Positions 34,758 to 37,735 of a DNA stretch of 37,735 nucleotides are shown here, piece after piece. The stretch lies in assembly GCA_030037175.1 (NCBI GenBank), contig JASHRV010000107.1, forward strand, positions 1-37,735, given 5' to 3'. The position numbers and the translations under genes are program-made. The notes below the pieces were generated by a model. The model saw nothing but the letters and a program-made list of their open reading frames with translations, searched no databases and was not told where the DNA came from. Position 1 is the first letter of the stretch. Each line of letters opens with the position of its first letter. Origin of the DNA: Acetobacteraceae bacterium (lineage in GTDB: Bacteria; Pseudomonadota; Alphaproteobacteria; Acetobacterales; Acetobacteraceae).

Positions 34758-34890
34758 CGGCCAGGGCGCTGCCCCCTGGACCCCCCAGCAAAGGCGGAGC
34801 CTTTGCAATCCATCTGCTTAAAGCGGATGGAGGTCCGGGGCCTCAAGGCCCGGCGGAGACCCGTCAAGGGGCAAAGCCCCTTGCCCAACG
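34758..34890. repeat. Dispersed GC-rich intergenic repeat, copy 5
   Basis: Hairpin CAAAGGC-GGA-GCCTTTG (34789-34805), then AATCCATCTG, then GTCCGGGGCCTCAAGGCCCG as the second hairpin, then CAAGGGGC-AAA-GCCCCTTG (34865-34883). It is close in order and sequence to copy 1. It sits between the PaaK-like start and the rnpB promoter. Confidence 0.75.
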
Positions 34891-34892
34891 GA

Positions 34893-34921
34893 TTGACGCC
34901 GCGCCGCCGCCGTCTCATTTC
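34893..34921 (+). promoter_or_regulatory. Promoter of the RNase P RNA gene
   Basis: TTGACG (34893-34898) and TCATTT/CATTTC (34915-34921) are spaced 16-17 bp, and the expected start lies about 8 nt later, where the RNase P RNA begins (34929). The agreement of distance and motif supports the assignment. Confidence 0.55.
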
Positions 34922-34928
34922 TGTCCCG

Positions 34929-35331
34929 TCAGACGGCCGGACGGCCGCCGGCGCGGGCCGGAAGGCCCGCGCGGGAGGAAAGTCCGGGCTCCACGGGAAC
35001 GCGGTGCCGGCCAACGGCCGGCGGGGGCGACCTCAGGGAAAGTGCCACAGAAAACATACCGCCGGCACCGCCGTCAGGCGCTGCCGGCAAGGGTGAAATG
35101 GTGCGGTAAGAGCGCACCGCGCGCCCGGCAACGGGCGCGGCAGGGTAAACCCCACCGGGAGCAAGACCGAATAGGGGCGGCAGGTGGCGCAGGCCGCCAG
35201 GGACGTTTCCGACCCGCCGCTCGGGTTGGTCGCATGAGGCGCGCCGCAAGGCGCGTCCTAGAGGAATGGCCGTCCCGCCGGCGCGAAGCGATTCGCGCCG
35301 GCGGACAGAACCCGGCTTACAGGCCGTCTGG
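34929..35331 (+). ncRNA. rnpB: RNase P RNA (bacterial class A)
   Basis: The catalytic RNA of RNase P, which trims the 5' ends of pre-tRNAs. The conserved GAGGAAAGTCCGGGCTCC is at 34975-34992, GGTAAGAGCGCACC near 35104-35118, GGGTAAACCCC near 35142-35155 and GAGCAAG just after, and the 3' core ACAGAACCCGGCTTAC is at 35305-35320. The terminal helix P1 pairs CAGACGGCC (34930-34938) with GGCCGTCTG (35322-35330). The length of about 400 nt is normal. Conserved rnpB-mraZ adjacency is known in alphaproteobacteria. Confidence 0.95.
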
Positions 35332-35675
35332 CGTTTTCTCTTCGTATCTTCATTTTCCCGTCGCATGTCCTTGGGCGAGATTTTATCGGTTTGCGCCGCG
35401 CCATTGATTTTCGTCGCTGCAATCTTGCGTCGCCTCCAGAACAAAACGCGAAAGGTGATCCATGCGAAGAGAGACGCGCTCAATTTCGAGGCAGTGACGA
35501 ACAAAATGTTAAAGGGGCGAATCGAAAACATGGCCCATAGTGGCGCACCATCCTGAATCTCCTTTACCGGCCATGTTCCCCCATGTTATCCCATAGCTTC
35601 CCATAACGCGGCACCGCGCAGGGTCAGCACGCCTGCAAATTCGGGCAGTCCCAAGGAGCGAACGGGCCCAGCCGG
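35332..35675. other. AT-richer gap between rnpB and mraZ
   Basis: About 340 bp with lower GC than its neighbours, especially 35340-35560. T-rich sequence GCGTTTTCTC follows the RNase P RNA and may help end transcription. Small frames can be opened on both strands but none has a ribosome binding site or recognisable product. The last ~110 bp hold the MraZ-type operator. Confidence 0.5.
35569..35603 (-). promoter_or_regulatory. MraZ operator: TGGGN repeats with 10-bp period
   Basis: On the - strand, TGGGA (35603-35599), TGGGA (35593-35589), TGGGG (35583-35579) and a degenerate TGGCC (35573-35569) follow each other with 5-bp spacers. E. coli MraZ binds TGGGN repeats with 5-bp spacers upstream of its own gene. 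The array lies 73-107 bp before the mraZ ATG, fitting autorepression of the dcw cluster. That the motif reads on the opposite strand to the gene is noted but not explained. Confidence 0.65.
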
Positions 35676-36185
35676 ATGAGTCAATTCTGGGGCACGCATC
35701 AGAACAAACGCGATGGCAAAGGCCGCGTGTCCATCCCTGCGCCCTTCCGCACAGCACTTCGGGACGGCAAGGACGATGATCCGGTCGTTACGGTCGTGCT
35801 CCGCGCCTCGCATCGCTACGCGTGCATCGAGGGCTGGCCGGTTGGCGAGTTCGAGCGGCTCGCGAGCCGCGTGACCAAGCTCGACTTCTTCAGCGCCGAC
35901 CAGGAGGACCTCGCCACGACCCTTTACGCCGACGCGCTCCTCGTCGAATCGGACAAGGAGGGCCGCATCCTGCTACCTGAAACGCTCGTCCGCCATGCTG
36001 GCCTCGACGGCGCGGTCGCCTTTGTCGGATTGGGTCAGATTTTCCAGATCTGGGAACCCGCCGCCGCCGAGCACCGCCGCGCCGAGGCGCGCGAGCGCGC
36101 GCGCAACCTCACCTTGCCGCAGGCCGGTCTGACCGCCGCTTCAGAGCCGCGCGCCGCCACGGCAGCAGCGGGGGGTGGGGGATGA
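35676..36185 (+). CDS. mraZ: Transcriptional regulator MraZ
   Basis: A 169-residue MraZ, the first gene of the dcw cluster, a DNA-binding ring-forming regulator. Two SpoVT/AbrB-like modules are seen: [13 protein letters not shown] (13-25) and [12 protein letters not shown] (93-104), each with the DxxGR signature. The C-terminal ~40 residues are an Ala/Arg-rich extension ending in a Gly run. The start is ATG 35676; AAGGAG lies far upstream (35653-35658), so translation signals are not ideal. It overlaps rsmH by ATGA. Confidence 0.95.
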   Translation: MSQFWGTHQNKRDGKGRVSIPAPFRTALRDGKDDDPVVTVVLRASHRYACIEGWPVGEFERLASRVTKLDFFSADQEDLATTLYADALLVESDKEGRILLPETLVRHAGLDGAVAFVGLGQIFQIWEPAAAEHRRAEARERARNLTLPQAGLTAASEPRAATAAAGGGG

Positions 36186-37135
36186 ACGCCCAGCTCCGCA
36201 CCGCGCCCGGCCACATCCCGGTTATGCGCGAGGAGGTGTTGGCGCTTCTCGCCCCGCGCGATGGCGGCACCTATCTCGATGCCACCTTCGGCGGCGGCGG
36301 GCATGCCGCGGCGATTCTCGAAGCCGCGCGCTGCACGCTCTTTGCGATGGACCGCGACCCCGCCGCCATCGTTCGCGGTGCAGCGCTCGCCGCCCGCTTC
36401 CCTGGCCGCCTCACGCTCATCGAGGGCCGCTTCGGCGACACGCTCGACCTCCTCGCCCGCGCCGGCGTCACCCGCCTCGACGGCGTGCTGATGGATTTCG
36501 GCGTCTCCTCCTTCCAGCTCGACGATCCCGCGCGCGGCTTCAGCTTCCGTTATGCCGGTCCGCTCGACATGCGCATGGGCGCCGCGGGCCCCACCGCCGC
36601 GGATCTCGTCAACACTCTCCCGGCCGACGAGCTCGCCGCGCTGCTTTCCGAATATGGCGAGGAGCGTCATGCCCGCCGCATCGCCCGCCGCATCGTCGCC
36701 GCGCGCGCCGAAGCCCCCATCACCACCACCACGGAACTCGCCCGGCTCATCCGCGAAGCCCTGCCCCCTTCGCGCGAGCGAATCGATCCTGCCACCCGCA
36801 GCTTCCAGGCGCTCCGCATCCGCGTGAACGACGAGCTGGACGAGATTGCGCGCGGCCTTGCGCAGGCCGCCTCGCTTCTCGCCCCCGGCGGCCGCCTCGT
36901 CGCCATCGCCTTTCATTCGCTCGAAGACCGGCTCGTCAAGCGCTTCATGGCGGAGGCCGCCGGCCGCGCAGCCCGCCCCTCCCGCCACGCCCCGCCTGCT
37001 GCCGAATCGGCACCGGGCTTCCGCCTCCTCACCCCGCGCGCGCTCCGCCCGACGGAGGCCGAAATCGCCGCCAATCCCCGAGCCGCCTCGGCGCGGCTCC
37101 GCGCCATCGAGCATTTGGCGGAGGCCGCTCCATGA
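36182..37135 (+). CDS. rsmH: 16S rRNA (cytosine1402-N4)-methyltransferase
   Basis: A 317-residue RsmH (MraW), which methylates N4 of C1402 in 16S r[13 protein letters not shown] (11-20), the S-adenosylmethionine loop [10 protein letters not shown] (33-42), [19 protein letters not shown], and near the end [13 protein letters not shown] are family motifs. The start overlaps the mraZ stop, and its stop overlaps the next ATG (ATGA), so the three genes are translationally coupled. Confidence 0.97.
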   Translation: MNAQLRTAPGHIPVMREEVLALLAPRDGGTYLDATFGGGGHAAAILEAARCTLFAMDRDPAAIVRGAALAARFPGRLTLIEGRFGDTLDLLARAGVTRLDGVLMDFGVSSFQLDDPARGFSFRYAGPLDMRMGAAGPTAADLVNTLPADELAALLSEYGEERHARRIARRIVAARAEAPITTTTELARLIREALPPSRERIDPATRSFQALRIRVNDELDEIARGLAQAASLLAPGGRLVAIAFHSLEDRLVKRFMAEAAGRAARPSRHAPPAAESAPGFRLLTPRALRPTEAEIAANPRAASARLRAIEHLAEAAP

Positions 37136-37735
37136 TCCGCCCGGCAACCGTGCTCACAGCCCTGCTTGCCGCCGGCAGCGGGCTCTATCTCTATCAGGCC
37201 AAGCACCACACCCATGTGGTGGACGGCCAGATCGCCCAGATCGAGACCGAGATCCAGACCGCCCAGGCCCGCATCTCGCTTCTTCGCGCCGAGTGGGCGC
37301 TCGAGAACTCGCCGATCCGTCTCGCCGACCTGGCCGGGCGCTATCTGAGCCTCGAGCCGATGAAGCCTTCCCAGGCGGTGAGCTTTTCCGAACTGGCCTC
37401 CCGGCTGCCGCCGGTCGCGCCACTTGGCACTGAGCCCCATCCCCCCGGCGAGGAGCCGCAGCCCGTCTCGCCGCTGTTCGCCTCCCTCCCGGACGGCGCC
37501 AACACGCTCGCCCGCTATGCCAGCCTCGATCTCCTCAACGGCGCTTCATCCGTGCCGGCCTCATCCTCCACTGCGGTGGCATCGTCCAGGCCGCCCTCGC
37601 TCGCGGATATTACGGCAGCGGTCGCCTCGGTCGCGGATGCCGACGTGAAGTCGCTCCCCTCCACCCCGGCGGCGCCCGCCTCCACGGCACCCATGCCGCC
37701 CGCGCCCGCCGCCCCCGCGGTCGTTGCCTCGCTCA
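37132..37735 (+). CDS. ftsL: FtsL-like cell division protein (partial, runs off the window)
   Basis: An open frame of 201 codons to the window end without a stop. The N terminus [25 protein letters not shown] is a short cytoplasmic start plus a membrane helix. A coiled-coil-like stretch follows ([20 protein letters not shown] then [12 protein letters not shown] at about 31-62), then [17 protein letters not shown], as in alphaproteobacterial FtsL. Beyond about residue 105 the chain is a low-complexity Pro/Ala/Ser tail, longer than in typical FtsL (about 100-140 residues). The position right after rsmH supports ftsL, which works with FtsB/FtsQ in the divisome. FtsI would be expected next. Confidence 0.8.
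   Translation, partial: MIRPATVLTALLAAGSGLYLYQAKHHTHVVDGQIAQIETEIQTAQARISLLRAEWALENSPIRLADLAGRYLSLEPMKPSQAVSFSELASRLPPVAPLGTEPHPPGEEPQPVSPLFASLPDGANTLARYASLDLLNGASSVPASSSTAVASSRPPSLADITAAVASVADADVKSLPSTPAAPASTAPMPPAPAAPAVVASL

Noticed and set aside
34749-34808. Longer N terminus of the PaaK-like ligase starting MQRLRLC
   Set aside because: Those codons are the translated intergenic repeat hairpin; the same MQRLRLC appears when repeat copy 1 is read at 5319, so the start was moved to ATG 34748.
34929-35531. A 200-codon - strand frame across rnpB
   Set aside because: It is antisense to RNase P RNA; the CKPGSVRR-like translation is a known artefact of annotating rnpB as coding.
1-37735. CRISPR arrays, tRNA or rRNA genes, insertion sequences, prophage
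   Set aside because: I saw no regular spacer-repeat array, no tRNA cloverleaf, no rRNA sequence and no transposase or integrase motif. The only direct periodicity is the 10-bp MraZ-type array.

Overview
The window is high-GC DNA with tightly packed genes, many ATGA or TGATG stop/start overlaps and a strong GC bias at third codon positions. Gene content (QueF/Tgt/QueA/QueG, HlyD-type efflux, PQQ dehydrogenase with its own cytochrome c, purine nucleoside permease) and the order rnpB - mraZ - rsmH - ftsL-like indicate an alphaproteobacterium, most likely Acetobacteraceae. The family assignment is an inference from gene content and not a database match.

Layout. 1-5190: a five-gene + strand efflux operon (membrane fusion protein, two ABC ATPases, two ABC-2 permeases). 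5191-7144: a first dispersed repeat, then a - strand pair (b561-like membrane protein, YihY/BrkB protein). 7145-8977: a structured leader and a fold-III PLP decarboxylase (ornithine decarboxylase type), then a VOC/glyoxalase-fold gene. 8985-16457: a queuosine neighbourhood: VUT/YhhQ-like transporter, queA, [small lipoprotein, decayed DUF427 gene, MFS transporter, HIT protein], tgt, queF, queG and a ribbon-helix-helix gene. 16549-25165: a small ORF, AsmA-like protein, 5-oxoprolinase/hydantoinase fusion, DjlA-like co-chaperone and AmpD-type amidase. 25392-28424: isocitrate lyase/PEP mutase-fold protein, SDR, arylamine N-acetyltransferase, and a terminase-small-subunit-like DNA-binding protein. 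28784-32050: PQQ alcohol dehydrogenase carrying the lanthanide-type Asp, its cytochrome c, and a NUP-type purine nucleoside permease. 32060-34748: a - strand pair, phenylacetate-CoA ligase type AMP-forming enzyme plus a DpgC-family cofactor-free dioxygenase. 34929-37735: RNase P RNA, then the start of the division and cell wall (dcw) cluster, cut by the window edge inside an FtsL-like gene.

How genes work together. QueF, Tgt, QueA and QueG carry out four successive late steps of queuosine synthesis (preQ0 to preQ1, base exchange into tRNA, epoxyqueuosine, queuosine), and the VUT protein is a plausible precursor importer. The PaaK-like ligase would supply an aryl-acyl-CoA to the DpgC-like oxygenase 8 bases downstream; this is the least ordinary metabolic unit here. 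The dehydrogenase and cytochrome c form a periplasmic alcohol-oxidising electron chain.

Non-coding structure. At least five intergenic copies of a GC-rich repeat built on short hairpins (such as CAAAGGC-GGA-GCCTTTG) lie between operons. There is a perfect 30-bp inverted repeat after the MFS gene, a 10-bp-periodic TGGGN array upstream of mraZ that matches a MraZ operator, and a hairpin-rich decarboxylase leader that also holds an upstream ORF. No CRISPR array, tRNA, rRNA, transposase or integrase was found.
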